Positions 34,321 through 42,990 of a stretch of DNA of 64,000 nucleotides are shown here, piece by piece. Both the position numbers and the translations under genes were made by a program. Source of the stretch: BJ22 sp021298375 (lineage in GTDB: Bacteria > Planctomycetota > Planctomycetia > Pirellulales > Pirellulaceae); contig JBKDOL010000094.1 of the NCBI GenBank assembly GCA_046343015.1, forward strand, positions 75,254-139,253, written 5' to 3'. Numbering within the stretch: the stretch's first letter is position 1; each line of letters begins with the position of its first letter. The notes beneath the pieces were generated by a model, which was given only the letters and a program-made list of their open reading frames with translations, had not been told where the DNA came from and did not search any database.

Positions 34321-36102
34321 ATGCAGGAGATAGAACAGGTCGTGGCCGCAGCGCAGCGGCGGCTGAACTTGACCCTCTTTCTGAAGCTGTTTGTCCCCGC
34401 ACTTTTTGCGGGTCTCGCGTTGGTCGTCGCCGCCTGGCTCGCGCCCAAATTCTGGTCACTCCGCTCTTGGATGCCCGGCTTGGAGATGCCTGCCTGGTAT
34501 GCCGGTTCGCTGCTCGTCGGACTGCTGCTCGGCGTCGCGTTGGCTGGATTCCAATTGTGGCGCCGCCGCCCAACCAGACTCGAGGCCGCGGTCGAGGTTG
34601 ACCAGCGTTACTCGCTCAGGGAACGATTGAGCAGTGCGTTGGCGCTGGACGCGAAATCGGCGGACTCGGATGCAGGACGAGCCCTGTTGGCGGATGCCGC
34701 TGAACGGGCGGCTCGAATTGATGTTCGCGATCAGTTTCCGATCCGATTGGAGCGACGCGCGGCATGGTTGCTTCTTCCAATCGCCGCGATCGCGGGCTTG
34801 GCCCTGATTCCTGACGCAACGCCGCCTCAACCGGTCGTGGTGACGCCTGTGGTTAACGAGCAGAAGCCGATCGAAGTGGCGGTCGAAGTCGCCAAAAAGT
34901 CGCTCGAAGAAAAAGCCAAACAATTGGAAGAGCAAGGACTCAAAGACGCTGCTGCGGACCTCGAAACGCTGGCCCGCAAGCTTGACGCTGTCCCGGCCGG
35001 AGCCGCCGAACTGAAGAAGGAGGCACTAGTTAAAATCAATGACGTTCGCGAACAGCTGGAGCAAAAGCGCTCTGAATTGGGGGACGTCGACGCGCTCAAG
35101 GAGAACCTGGCGAAGCTCAAGCAGGCCGGAGAGGGAGCGATGGAAAAACTGACCCAGGCGCTCGCTGATTCCGACTTCGAACAAGCTCGGGAACTGGTCA
35201 AGGAATTGGCCCGCAAAATCAAGGCGGGGGAATTGAGTGAACAGGAGCGGCAGCGGTTGGGCGAGGACTTGAAGAAACTGGCCGAAGCCGCTGACAAGCT
35301 GGTCAAGGAGCACGAGCAAGCCAAACGGGATTTGGAAGCTCAGATGCGTCAGGCCCAGGCCGAAGGGAACCTCCAGAAGGCGGCTGATTTGCAACGCAAG
35401 CTCGAACAGCGAGAGGCGGTTGAGCGACAGATGCAGCAATTGCGAAAGGCAGCTGAAAATCTCCAGCGGGCTGGCGAAGCGGTTCAGCCCGGGCAAAAGC
35501 AACCGGGTGAGTCGAAGCAGAAACCGTCGGACCAGTCCAAATCAGGAGGCCAGCAACAGGCTCCCAAGGCTTCCCCCGGTCCGGGGCAGTCCGAGCAATC
35601 TTCGGAACAGAAAAGCGGCTCCAACCAAGGCGAAGAAAACCTGCAGCAGGCCCAGCAGGCGCTCGAGGATTTGGCCGAGCAAATGGAGCAGATGGAGAAC
35701 GACCAGGAAATGGGCGAACAACTGCAAGAGCTTGAGCAGGAACTGCAGGACTGTAAAGACGGCATTAACGGATGTAAGAACCCGGGAGACAATCCATCCC
35801 GCAAACGGAGCCAAAGGGATTTTGTCCAAGGCGAAGGCAATGGGCATGGCAAACGCGAGGTGGAAGAAAATGAAACTGGTGACTACCGGTCCAAAGTCAA
35901 AGGGCGGATACAGAAAGGCGAGACGGTGACGACGGGCGATGCGGATGGTCCCAACCTTCCCGGCAGCAGTGCGGCGGAGGCTCGCGAGTTGATCAAGTCC
36001 GAACTCAACCGGCAAACGGATCCGTTGGAAGACCAGCAGTTGCCTCGGGCGCAGCGCGAGCAGGCGAAAGAGTATTTTCAGCGCCTGCGGGGTGGCAAGT
36101 AG
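34321..36102 (+). CDS. Membrane-anchored coiled-coil protein (593 aa)
   Basis: The ATG at 34321 follows GAGGG at suitable spacing. Three hydrophobic segments occur near residues 20-45, 58-80 and 150-168; after them comes a very long charged coiled coil (about 175-400) rich in Glu, Lys, Gln and Ala, then a Gln/Ser/Gly low-complexity region and a short conserved C-terminus (REQAKEYFQRLRGGK). In many planctomycetes such proteins sit with MoxR/DUF58/BatA genes, as here within about 10 kb, and may be structural parts of that membrane complex. I assign no enzyme activity. The 36203 TPR gene follows it. Confidence 0.8.
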   Translation: MQEIEQVVAAAQRRLNLTLFLKLFVPALFAGLALVVAAWLAPKFWSLRSWMPGLEMPAWYAGSLLVGLLLGVALAGFQLWRRRPTRLEAAVEVDQRYSLRERLSSALALDAKSADSDAGRALLADAAERAARIDVRDQFPIRLERRAAWLLLPIAAIAGLALIPDATPPQPVVVTPVVNEQKPIEVAVEVAKKSLEEKAKQLEEQGLKDAAADLETLARKLDAVPAGAAELKKEALVKINDVREQLEQKRSELGDVDALKENLAKLKQAGEGAMEKLTQALADSDFEQARELVKELARKIKAGELSEQERQRLGEDLKKLAEAADKLVKEHEQAKRDLEAQMRQAQAEGNLQKAADLQRKLEQREAVERQMQQLRKAAENLQRAGEAVQPGQKQPGESKQKPSDQSKSGGQQQAPKASPGPGQSEQSSEQKSGSNQGEENLQQAQQALEDLAEQMEQMENDQEMGEQLQELEQELQDCKDGINGCKNPGDNPSRKRSQRDFVQGEGNGHGKREVEENETGDYRSKVKGRIQKGETVTTGDADGPNLPGSSAAEARELIKSELNRQTDPLEDQQLPRAQREQAKEYFQRLRGGK

Positions 36103-36202
36103 TGGCTGACTTCGGAATGCCGGTTTGAAGTTGGGAGCACTTCGCCGCCAGTATTCCGCCCGATACCGGATGGACTGATTGAATCAAAGACTGGGGATGT
36201 TG

Positions 36203-36868
36203 ATGTTTGACTGGCGCAATCACTATCGAGAGCTCATTGGCGTGGCCCTTCTGATCGGGCTGGGAATCGTCGGCTGGTTCGCCCGCGGGCTGTTCACTGG
36301 TCCAGAGGTCTCGGCCCAAGCCGCGGCCTTCTCCAGTGAGCGGACCGAAGCGGACAAGGCTTACACCAGACAGGACTGGAACGGAGCGGAAGAGCATTAT
36401 CGCGCCATGACCGAGCGCGATCCCTACAACGGTTACGCCTGGTATTCGCTCGGCGACTCCATCTGGCGACAAGGCCGAAGACTGCTCAATGACCGCGACC
36501 GGACCAGCCGGGCGATTGTTCCCGACCCGGCGCGGATCGACGAGCTGAACGGTGAAATTCGAAAGCTGGGCGAAAAGGCCATCGCCTGTTTTTCCCGCGC
36601 TCAGGATACCGGTCGATTCCGGATTCTGGCGGGTCAAAGGATCGCCGAAATCTACACGGCAATCGGCGAGAAGCGACTGGCAGTTGAGATGTTGACCAAG
36701 TGTTTCGATGACGGGATGATGATTCGCGGCTTGCGGAATATCGCCGAATTTGTGCCACTCCGCGGCGACCCGGAATTTGAAGAGCTTGCCAGCCGCGACC
36801 CGCGGCCTCCGATTCGAGGCGCCGGTCCGCCGCCAGTACCCGCGATGGGAGGCGGGGCAAATCGCTGA
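36203..36868 (+). CDS. Membrane-anchored TPR-type protein (221 aa)
   Basis: The start ATG at 36203 is chosen because GGGG at 36193-36196 lies six bases upstream; an ATG at 36197 overlaps that site. One membrane helix (LIGVALLIGLGIVGWFARGLF) is followed by tetratricopeptide-like helices (ADKAYTRQDWNGAEEHYRAM, then YAWYSLGDSIW) and a Pro/Gly-rich tail. It is probably a protein-interaction factor facing the periplasm. It lies 100 bases after the coiled-coil gene and may be co-transcribed with it. Confidence 0.8.
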   Translation: MFDWRNHYRELIGVALLIGLGIVGWFARGLFTGPEVSAQAAAFSSERTEADKAYTRQDWNGAEEHYRAMTERDPYNGYAWYSLGDSIWRQGRRLLNDRDRTSRAIVPDPARIDELNGEIRKLGEKAIACFSRAQDTGRFRILAGQRIAEIYTAIGEKRLAVEMLTKCFDDGMMIRGLRNIAEFVPLRGDPEFEELASRDPRPPIRGAGPPPVPAMGGGANR

Positions 36869-36931
36869 AGCAGAGGCGGGCGGCTGGTGAGCGCTGGCTG
36901 AACGAACTCAGGCAGTTCGCGGCGGGCTGTG

Positions 36932-37702
36932 TCAGACGTCCGAGAAGCGCCGGGACCAGGCATCGATCATCCTGGCGACAAACTCGGTATCGCCTGGCTG
37001 GTTTACCAGCAGGTGATCGGCCCCGTCGAGGGTGATGAAGCTGGTTGGCCCTCCCGCGAGTTCAAACATCTCTCGACCATGTCGCCAGGGGAGCGTCTCA
37101 TCCAGGGGCGAGAAGAAAATCAGCAGCGGCAACCGCAGGTCGCGGAGAACCTCACCCAAGTCTGTCTGACGGAGCGTCGAGAGCATTTCCCGGCGGATCA
37201 GATGTGAGCGTCCACCGATCTCGACCTCTCCCGCTCCCAATTGCTCGATAGCCGGATTGGTTTGGGCGAGGTAATCGGCCAGATGCCGGGTGCTTGCAGG
37301 GGAGGCGATGTTCACCAATGCCGTCGCCGTGGGAATGCGGCTGGCACAGGCAAGAACCGCCGCCCCGCCCAAACTGTGCCCCACCAGAAGTTCCGGTGGA
37401 CGGTGCTCGCGGGTCAGGTAGTCGACCGCTGCCAGCAGGTCTTCCTGATTGTGTTCAAAAGTCGTCTGACTGAAGTCCCCGCGACTGTCTCCCAGGCCGG
37501 TGAAGTCGAATCGCAGCACGGCAGTCCCGAGAGCCGCGAGGTGTCGGCTGATTCGAACAATCGCTTTCAGGTCTTTGCCGCAGGTAAAGCAATGGGCGAA
37601 GACGGCGAAGCGATGAGCCTCACCTGGGGGCCATTCGATGATCCCGGCCAGGTCGACCCCGCGCTGATTCAAAAATCGGACGCGTTCGCTGCGATGCGGC
37701 AT
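36932..37702 (-). CDS. Alpha/beta hydrolase
   Basis: A 256-residue alpha/beta hydrolase fold protein. The nucleophile elbow GHSLGG holds the catalytic Ser, the acid is likely Asp in FSPLDETLPW, and the His lies in LDGADHLLV. The N-terminal pattern AHCFTCGKDLKA and RFDFTGLGDSRGDF is that of the hydrolase half of the hydrolase/OsmC fusion proteins, but the OsmC part is absent here. Substrate is unknown, probably a small ester. It lies 30 bases after the small TPR gene and is likely co-transcribed. Confidence 0.88.
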   Translation of the reverse strand: MPHRSERVRFLNQRGVDLAGIIEWPPGEAHRFAVFAHCFTCGKDLKAIVRISRHLAALGTAVLRFDFTGLGDSRGDFSQTTFEHNQEDLLAAVDYLTREHRPPELLVGHSLGGAAVLACASRIPTATALVNIASPASTRHLADYLAQTNPAIEQLGAGEVEIGGRSHLIRREMLSTLRQTDLGEVLRDLRLPLLIFFSPLDETLPWRHGREMFELAGGPTSFITLDGADHLLVNQPGDTEFVARMIDAWSRRFSDV

Positions 37703-37732
37703 AAAACAGAGTGAGCAGAAAAAACGGTGAAC

Positions 37733-38065
37733 CTAGAACCCGTGGCTGCGAGCCTTGGCGAGTTCCGCCTTCTGGATGTAGGCCGGGTCTCTGGTGCCCT
37801 CAAAAGCCCGCTGATAGGTGACACTCAACGCGGCGTAATTGAATACGTCGTTGGGTTCCAGTTGACAGGCCTGCTCCGCATGCCGGCAAGCGGCTGCATA
37901 GTCACCGCTGTGGTGATACAGAACTGCCAATGCAAGATGTCCCCGCACGAACGCCGGATCGATTGCCAAGGCCTGGTTGATCTTCTCGATCGCCGCGGAG
38001 TAGTTCTTTTCTTGCCGAAGCTTTTCGGCTTCCTTCTCAAGCGCCAGAATCTCGGGTGCAGGCAT
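37733..38065 (-). CDS. Small TPR protein
   Basis: A 110-residue protein made almost only of tetratricopeptide repeats: NYSAAIEKINQALAIDPAF, then DYAAACRHAEQACQLEPND, then a third partial repeat. No signal peptide. It should act in protein-protein contact in the cytoplasm. It precedes the alpha/beta hydrolase gene by 30 bases on the same strand. Confidence 0.83.
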   Translation of the reverse strand: MPAPEILALEKEAEKLRQEKNYSAAIEKINQALAIDPAFVRGHLALAVLYHHSGDYAAACRHAEQACQLEPNDVFNYAALSVTYQRAFEGTRDPAYIQKAELAKARSHGF

Positions 38066-38250
38066 GGTCGTTCCGAATAGGTGAGGGTGATGGGGAAGCG
38101 GTTAAGGAGCAGGAAACAGCAGTCAGCCAACTCAGCACCGCCGAGCCAGTAACCTGAGCCGACCGGATTTTTCGAGCCAGTCTTGTCGGGGGGTCTCGGC
38201 CGAATTTGAGATTGGGCTAACCGGGTGATTGGGCCGCCCGGGTGATTCAG

Positions 38251-38287
38251 AAAAACAGGTGGGCGTTACTGGAAGCAACGCCCACCT
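38251..38287 (-). terminator. Rho-independent terminator of ppdK
   Basis: AGGTGGGCGTT (38257-38267) pairs perfectly with AACGCCCACCT (38277-38287). Read on the minus strand, a run of five T (38255-38251) follows after one G. It lies about 75 bases past the ppdK stop. This is the strongest terminator in the window. Confidence 0.85.
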
Positions 38288-38360
38288 GATCAGAATCGAT
38301 CGCTGCTGACGCAGGCTGCCTGCGGCTCAACCGCCGCAGCCTCGTCCAGACAACGGTTTG

Positions 38361-41102
38361 CTACTTTCGCGGATTGCGGAGCGCTGCCTGGGCTGCCGCC
38401 AGCCGAGCGATCGGCACGCGGAAGGGACTGCAGCTGACGTAATCCAGTCCGATATTATGACAGAAGACGACGCTGGAGGGGTCGCCACCGTGCTCGCCGC
38501 AGATGCCGATCTTCAGATCGCTCTTTTTGCTGCGACCTTTGTCGACGCCTATCCGCATCAACTGGCCGACGCCGGTGGTATCGATCGAGGCAAAGGGGTT
38601 GGCTTTGATGATTTCCAATTCCTGATAGTGCGGCAGGAAAGTGTTGGAGTCATCGCGGCTCATCCCGAGTGCGGTTTGAGTCAGGTCGTTGGTGCCGAAG
38701 GAGAAAAACTCGGCTGTCTCGGCGATCTCATCGGCGGTCAAGCAACCGCGGGGGATTTCGATCATCGTTCCGACGTGGTAGGGGAACTTCTTGCCGGTTT
38801 CCTTCATCACTTCGCGGGCCACGCGATGGACGATCTCGACTTGCAGGTCGAGTTCCTTCTTGAAGCCCACCAATGGAATCATCACTTCCGGCTTGACCTT
38901 GATCCCCTGCTTCATGACAGCAGCGGCGGCCTGGAAAATCGCCCGGGCCTGCATTTCGGAGATTTCCGGTCGGACAATTCCCAGCCGGCAACCGCGGAAG
39001 CCGAGCATCGGATTGAACTCGTGCAGTTCCTGGACCAGTTTTTCTACTTGCTCAACGGTGATTTTGAGCTGCTTGGCGACTTCTTCCTGGCCCTTGCGGT
39101 TGTCGCTGTGGGGGAGGAACTCATGCAGCGGGGGGTCGAGCAGGCGGATGCAGGCGGGCCGTCCATCGAGCGCCTTGAAGATGCCCTCGAAGTCCTTCTG
39201 CTGGTAAGGCAGCAGTTTGGCCAGCGCCTTTTTCCGATCTTCCGGCTTCTCGGCGAGAATCATCTGCCGCACGGCAATGATCCGATCGCCTTCAAAGAAC
39301 ATGTGCTCGGTTCGGCAGAGCCCGATTCCCTCGGCCCCGAACTCAATCGCATTCTCGACTTGGTCAGGCTGGTCCGCATTGGTGCGAATCCCGAGATTGC
39401 GATACTTGTCCGCCAGTTTCATGATGAAGTCATAGTACTGGAAGACCTTGCTGTCCTTGGGCTTCATCTTCTTGGTCACCAGAACCTGCTTCAGCTCGCT
39501 GTCAGCCGTCGCGATTTTTCCGTTGAAGACTTCGCCTGTGGTCCCGTTGATGCTGATCGGATCGCCTTCCTTGAGCGTCACGCCCTTGGCCTTGAGCGTT
39601 CCCTTGTGGTAGTCGATTTCGATGTCGCCGGCACCCGCCACGCAGACTTTGCCCATTTGCCGAGCGACCAGCGCCGCGTGACTGGAAACGCCGCCGCGAG
39701 CAGTCAGAATCCCGTCCGAGGCGATCATCCCGCGGAGGTCCTCGGGGCTCGTCTCAATTCGGGCGAGCACCACGTGCTGGCCCTTCCGCGCCCACTCTTC
39801 GGCCTTGTGCGCGCTGAAGCAAACAACACCCGAGGCCGCTCCGGGGCCGGCCGGCAAACCAGTTGCCAGAAGCCGGCCCGCCTTGCGGGCCTTTTCGTAG
39901 TCAACCGTGTCGAAAATCGGCTGCAGCAGCTGGTTCAATGCTTCCGGATCGCCCGACTTGATCGCGTGCTCGGGCGTCATCAGTTTTTCCTTGACCATGT
40001 CGTGAGCGATCTTCACGTAGGCCAGCGCGGTCCGCTTGCCGTGCCGCGTCTGCAGCATGTACAGCTTCTTCTTCTCGATCGTGAACTCGAAGTCCTGGAC
40101 ATCGCCGAAGTTCTTCTCCAGCGTCTTGCGGACCTGATTCAGTTCCTTGAAGGCCGGGCCGATTTCCGGGTCGTGAGCCATGTCGGAAATCTTCAGCGGC
40201 GTACGCACGCCAGCCACTACGTCCTCGCCCTGGGCGTTGATCAGGTACTCGCCGTAAAACACGTTTTCGCCGGTGGCCGGGTCGCGGGTAAAGGCAACGC
40301 CCGTGGCGCAATCATTACCCATGTTGCCGAAGACCATGCTCTGCACATTGACCGCCGTGCCCCATTCATCCGGAATCCGGTACTTCTGGCGATAAAGGAT
40401 CGCCCGTTCGTTCATCCAGGAGCTGAATACGGCTCCGACAGCCCCTTCCAACTGCTTCATCGGGTCGGTTGGGAACGCCTTGCCAGTTCGATCCTTGATC
40501 AGCTTTTTGAATCGCTTGACGAGCTCCTGCAGGTGCTCTTCGGTCAAGTCGACGTCTTCCTTCGCCTTGACCTCTTTCTTCAAGGCATCCATCACGTCGT
40601 CAAAAGGTTCGTGCTCGTGCTCGTGGCGTTTCTGCACACCCATCACGACGTCGCCGTACATCTGCAGAAAGCGGCGATATGAGTCCCAGGCAAACCGGCC
40701 ATTGCCGGTCGCCTTCTTCAGGCCCTCGGTGGTTTCGTCATTCAAACCAAGGTTGAGAATGGTGTCCATCATGCCCGGCATCGAGTCGCGGGCGCCCGAA
40801 CGAACCGAAACCAGCAACGGATTCTTCGGATCGCCGAATTTTTTTCCCGTCTCTTTCTCCAGCCAGGTAACGGCCTTGGCCATGTCGGCCAGCAACGTAT
40901 CGGGATACTTCCGTCCGTTTTCGTAGTAGTGAGTGCAAACTTCGGTCGTGATCGTAAAGCCGGGAGGGACCGGCAGGCCAATCTGCGTCATCGCAGCAAG
41001 GTTGGCTCCCTTGCCGCCGAGCAGCGCCTTCATGGTGCCGTCGCCATCGGTCCGCGACTTGCTGAAAAAGTAAATCATCTTGTTCGATTTGGATTTAGCC
41101 AT
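38361..41102 (-). CDS. ppdK: Pyruvate, phosphate dikinase
   Basis: A 913-residue PPDK, which interconverts pyruvate + ATP + phosphate and PEP + AMP + pyrophosphate. The N-terminal nucleotide-binding domain contains LLGGKGANLAAM and VSVRSGARDSMPGMMDT. The swivelling phosphohistidine domain has GGVSSHAALVARQMGK, with its His near residue 474. The C-terminal PEP/pyruvate barrel shows GIGLCRTEHMFF, LGFRGCRLG, FSFGTNDLTQ and the ending CGEHGGDP. Length matches bacterial family members. The ATG at 41102 (MAKSKSN) is preferred to an upstream TTG. Promoter (41291-41319) and terminator (38251-38287) frame it as a single-gene unit. No PPDK regulatory protein gene is in the window. Confidence 0.97.
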   Translation of the reverse strand: MAKSKSNKMIYFFSKSRTDGDGTMKALLGGKGANLAAMTQIGLPVPPGFTITTEVCTHYYENGRKYPDTLLADMAKAVTWLEKETGKKFGDPKNPLLVSVRSGARDSMPGMMDTILNLGLNDETTEGLKKATGNGRFAWDSYRRFLQMYGDVVMGVQKRHEHEHEPFDDVMDALKKEVKAKEDVDLTEEHLQELVKRFKKLIKDRTGKAFPTDPMKQLEGAVGAVFSSWMNERAILYRQKYRIPDEWGTAVNVQSMVFGNMGNDCATGVAFTRDPATGENVFYGEYLINAQGEDVVAGVRTPLKISDMAHDPEIGPAFKELNQVRKTLEKNFGDVQDFEFTIEKKKLYMLQTRHGKRTALAYVKIAHDMVKEKLMTPEHAIKSGDPEALNQLLQPIFDTVDYEKARKAGRLLATGLPAGPGAASGVVCFSAHKAEEWARKGQHVVLARIETSPEDLRGMIASDGILTARGGVSSHAALVARQMGKVCVAGAGDIEIDYHKGTLKAKGVTLKEGDPISINGTTGEVFNGKIATADSELKQVLVTKKMKPKDSKVFQYYDFIMKLADKYRNLGIRTNADQPDQVENAIEFGAEGIGLCRTEHMFFEGDRIIAVRQMILAEKPEDRKKALAKLLPYQQKDFEGIFKALDGRPACIRLLDPPLHEFLPHSDNRKGQEEVAKQLKITVEQVEKLVQELHEFNPMLGFRGCRLGIVRPEISEMQARAIFQAAAAVMKQGIKVKPEVMIPLVGFKKELDLQVEIVHRVAREVMKETGKKFPYHVGTMIEIPRGCLTADEIAETAEFFSFGTNDLTQTALGMSRDDSNTFLPHYQELEIIKANPFASIDTTGVGQLMRIGVDKGRSKKSDLKIGICGEHGGDPSSVVFCHNIGLDYVSCSPFRVPIARLAAAQAALRNPRK

Positions 41103-41290
41103 TGAGAAGTTTGCCTTTGACAAAAAACCGGCTGTGGGTAGGTGAACTCAAATACTCGAAGTTGCAGATCAGAGAGTCGGCTGGCTCGGACCGAGGAACG
41201 GGGCAAACACCCCACTCCGCTGGACCACCAACCAAGAAAAAACGTCGCGGCTCTGGACCGCTGTCACTGCACACGTTCCGCAAAGCGGCG

Positions 41291-41319
41291 AATCTATCAG
41301 TGATGGGAAAAACCGTCAA
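41291..41319 (-). promoter_or_regulatory. Sigma70-like promoter of ppdK
   Basis: On the minus strand TTGACG (41319-41314) and TAGATT (41296-41291) are separated by exactly 17 bases. The -35 box covers the last codons and stop of the glycerate kinase gene. Transcription would begin near 41284, giving a leader of about 180 bases before the ppdK ATG. Confidence 0.6.
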
Positions 41320-42779
41320 TTCAACTGGTTTTCGCCCGTCAATTGCCCCCCACTCCGAATGACAATCCTCAAGTCGCCCACGTTGGTTCCGGTTGGACCG
41401 GTAAGCAACAAGCCCCCCGCCTCGGAAAAGAATTGATGGGAGTTGTTTGTCGCCAAGTAGGGCGTGGGATCGAGCCTTAACTCCCGGCAGTGTCTGATAA
41501 AGTCACCATCAATCCGGGCGCCCGCGACGGTCGTCGTGCCGTCCTCTCCATCCGTTCCCGCCGAGAGCAGGCAGAAATCGTTCAGCCACCCAGCTGATCC
41601 CGGCGCCGCAGCGAGCAGCTCTGCCAATCCAGCCAGCACCAATTCCTGATTCCGGCCGCCGAGTCCCGGCTGGGAACAAAGCCGGACGATCGGCTCACCG
41701 CCAGAAATCAGACAGCTTGCCCGGCCATTTTCCTTTGCTGGACCGGCTCCCAGCTCCAGCCCGCTGTCGAGAATCCAGTTCGCGAGTCGTCCCCCTTCTT
41801 CGAGGGCGGTGACTTCGGGGCGCTGCTGAATTTCTGTAGTGACTTGGTAGCCCCGAGTCCGGGCCTCGGCTGCCGCGGCCTCGACCGCCAGCGCCAAGCT
41901 GCCGACCAGAAGGTTCCGCACCGCCCGGCTTGGTGCGTGGCTCGCTCCGTCGAAGTTGCCGTGAGCGGCTTTCCCCCCGGGAGTCGCGCGGCGCAGCCAC
42001 TGGCCGATGCTCGCTGGGAATTCGCTCCAATCCAGCCCCAACTCCTCCAGCACCGCCCGGGCCGAGTCCGGTGTATTCGCCGGGTCTGAGACAGTCGGGC
42101 CAGAGGCGATCAGCTCCAGCGGATCGCCGAGCACATCGGAGAGGATCAGGCTGATGAACTTGCCTGCCTGTTGTCGCGCCACCAGCCTTCCACCCTTGAC
42201 CTGACTCAGCTGTCGGCGAAACCGATTCAGTTGCTGAATCGTTGCGCCGCGCGCCGCCAGCAAGCGGCTCGACTCACATTTATCAGCGAGGCTGATTCCG
42301 TCGACCGGCCAGGCGAGTAACGCTGAGCCACCGCCGGAGATCAGACAGAAACAGAGGTCGCGAGGAGTCAGCGAATCAACCAGCGCGACGATCTCGCGCG
42401 TGCCTGCCACAACGCGCTCGGTTGGAAGATTGCTGCCGGCAGGACGACTGCGATGAATCCGGACCGGTCCGGCTGTCGCCCGACAATCGTCGGGAACATT
42501 AACCCAACCAACCAACTCCTGTGCCTGGCCAAGTCGCGGCTGCAATTGCTCGACCAGAGCCGTGGCCATTGCTCCGCTGGCTTTGCCCGCGCCGACGATG
42601 ACGATGCGGCGGTAGTCGCCCAGCCGGAGGGGCTCGTCGCCCACCAGCAACCACGCCTGCTCGAACTTAAACGCGCGCTCGATCAGGCGCTGCGGCTGAA
42701 CTGCCGCAACTCCGGCTCGGAAGATCGCTTCGGCATCAAGAGCCAGTCGAGAGCGGCCGGTTTGGGGGTCAGCGGACAT
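41316..42779 (-). CDS. Glycerate kinase, type 2 (DUF4147/MOFRL family)
   Basis: A 487-residue glycerate 2-kinase-type protein. The N-terminal DUF4147 domain has VIVGAGKASGAMA, the LISGGGSALL loop, and the QLSQVKGGRLV region; the C-terminal MOFRL domain carries ISGGEP, GRNQELVLA and the ending SAGTDGEDG with its Asp pair. It phosphorylates D-glycerate to 2-phosphoglycerate, feeding PEP and therefore linking neatly to PPDK, the next gene. ATG 42779 (MSADPQTG) is chosen; the open frame continues to 42935 without family similarity. It is divergent from the M20 peptidase gene. Confidence 0.92.
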   Translation of the reverse strand: MSADPQTGRSRLALDAEAIFRAGVAAVQPQRLIERAFKFEQAWLLVGDEPLRLGDYRRIVIVGAGKASGAMATALVEQLQPRLGQAQELVGWVNVPDDCRATAGPVRIHRSRPAGSNLPTERVVAGTREIVALVDSLTPRDLCFCLISGGGSALLAWPVDGISLADKCESSRLLAARGATIQQLNRFRRQLSQVKGGRLVARQQAGKFISLILSDVLGDPLELIASGPTVSDPANTPDSARAVLEELGLDWSEFPASIGQWLRRATPGGKAAHGNFDGASHAPSRAVRNLLVGSLALAVEAAAAEARTRGYQVTTEIQQRPEVTALEEGGRLANWILDSGLELGAGPAKENGRASCLISGGEPIVRLCSQPGLGGRNQELVLAGLAELLAAAPGSAGWLNDFCLLSAGTDGEDGTTTVAGARIDGDFIRHCRELRLDPTPYLATNNSHQFFSEAGGLLLTGPTGTNVGDLRIVIRSGGQLTGENQLN

Positions 42780-42990
42780 TTCGTATTCAAATGATGGAGT
42801 GTAAAACCCTCGGAGCCGGAGCTTCCGTGGGCAGCCTTGGTCGAACACCTGATGCTGGCCAATTGTGCCGCCGGTTCGCCCGGCCGCTGGTTGGCGCGAG
42901 CCGGCAAGGGGACCTTTCGGAGGACCGGTCCGCAAGTGAAAATCAACGCATCCTGTCCCGGCCGTTTCACCCCTGCGAGATGCTGTTTCG

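Noticed and set aside
38358..40682. 774-codon open frame on the plus strand, antisense to ppdK
   Set aside because: It mirrors the codon pattern of ppdK in high-GC DNA; the peptide has no family match and ppdK is beyond doubt.
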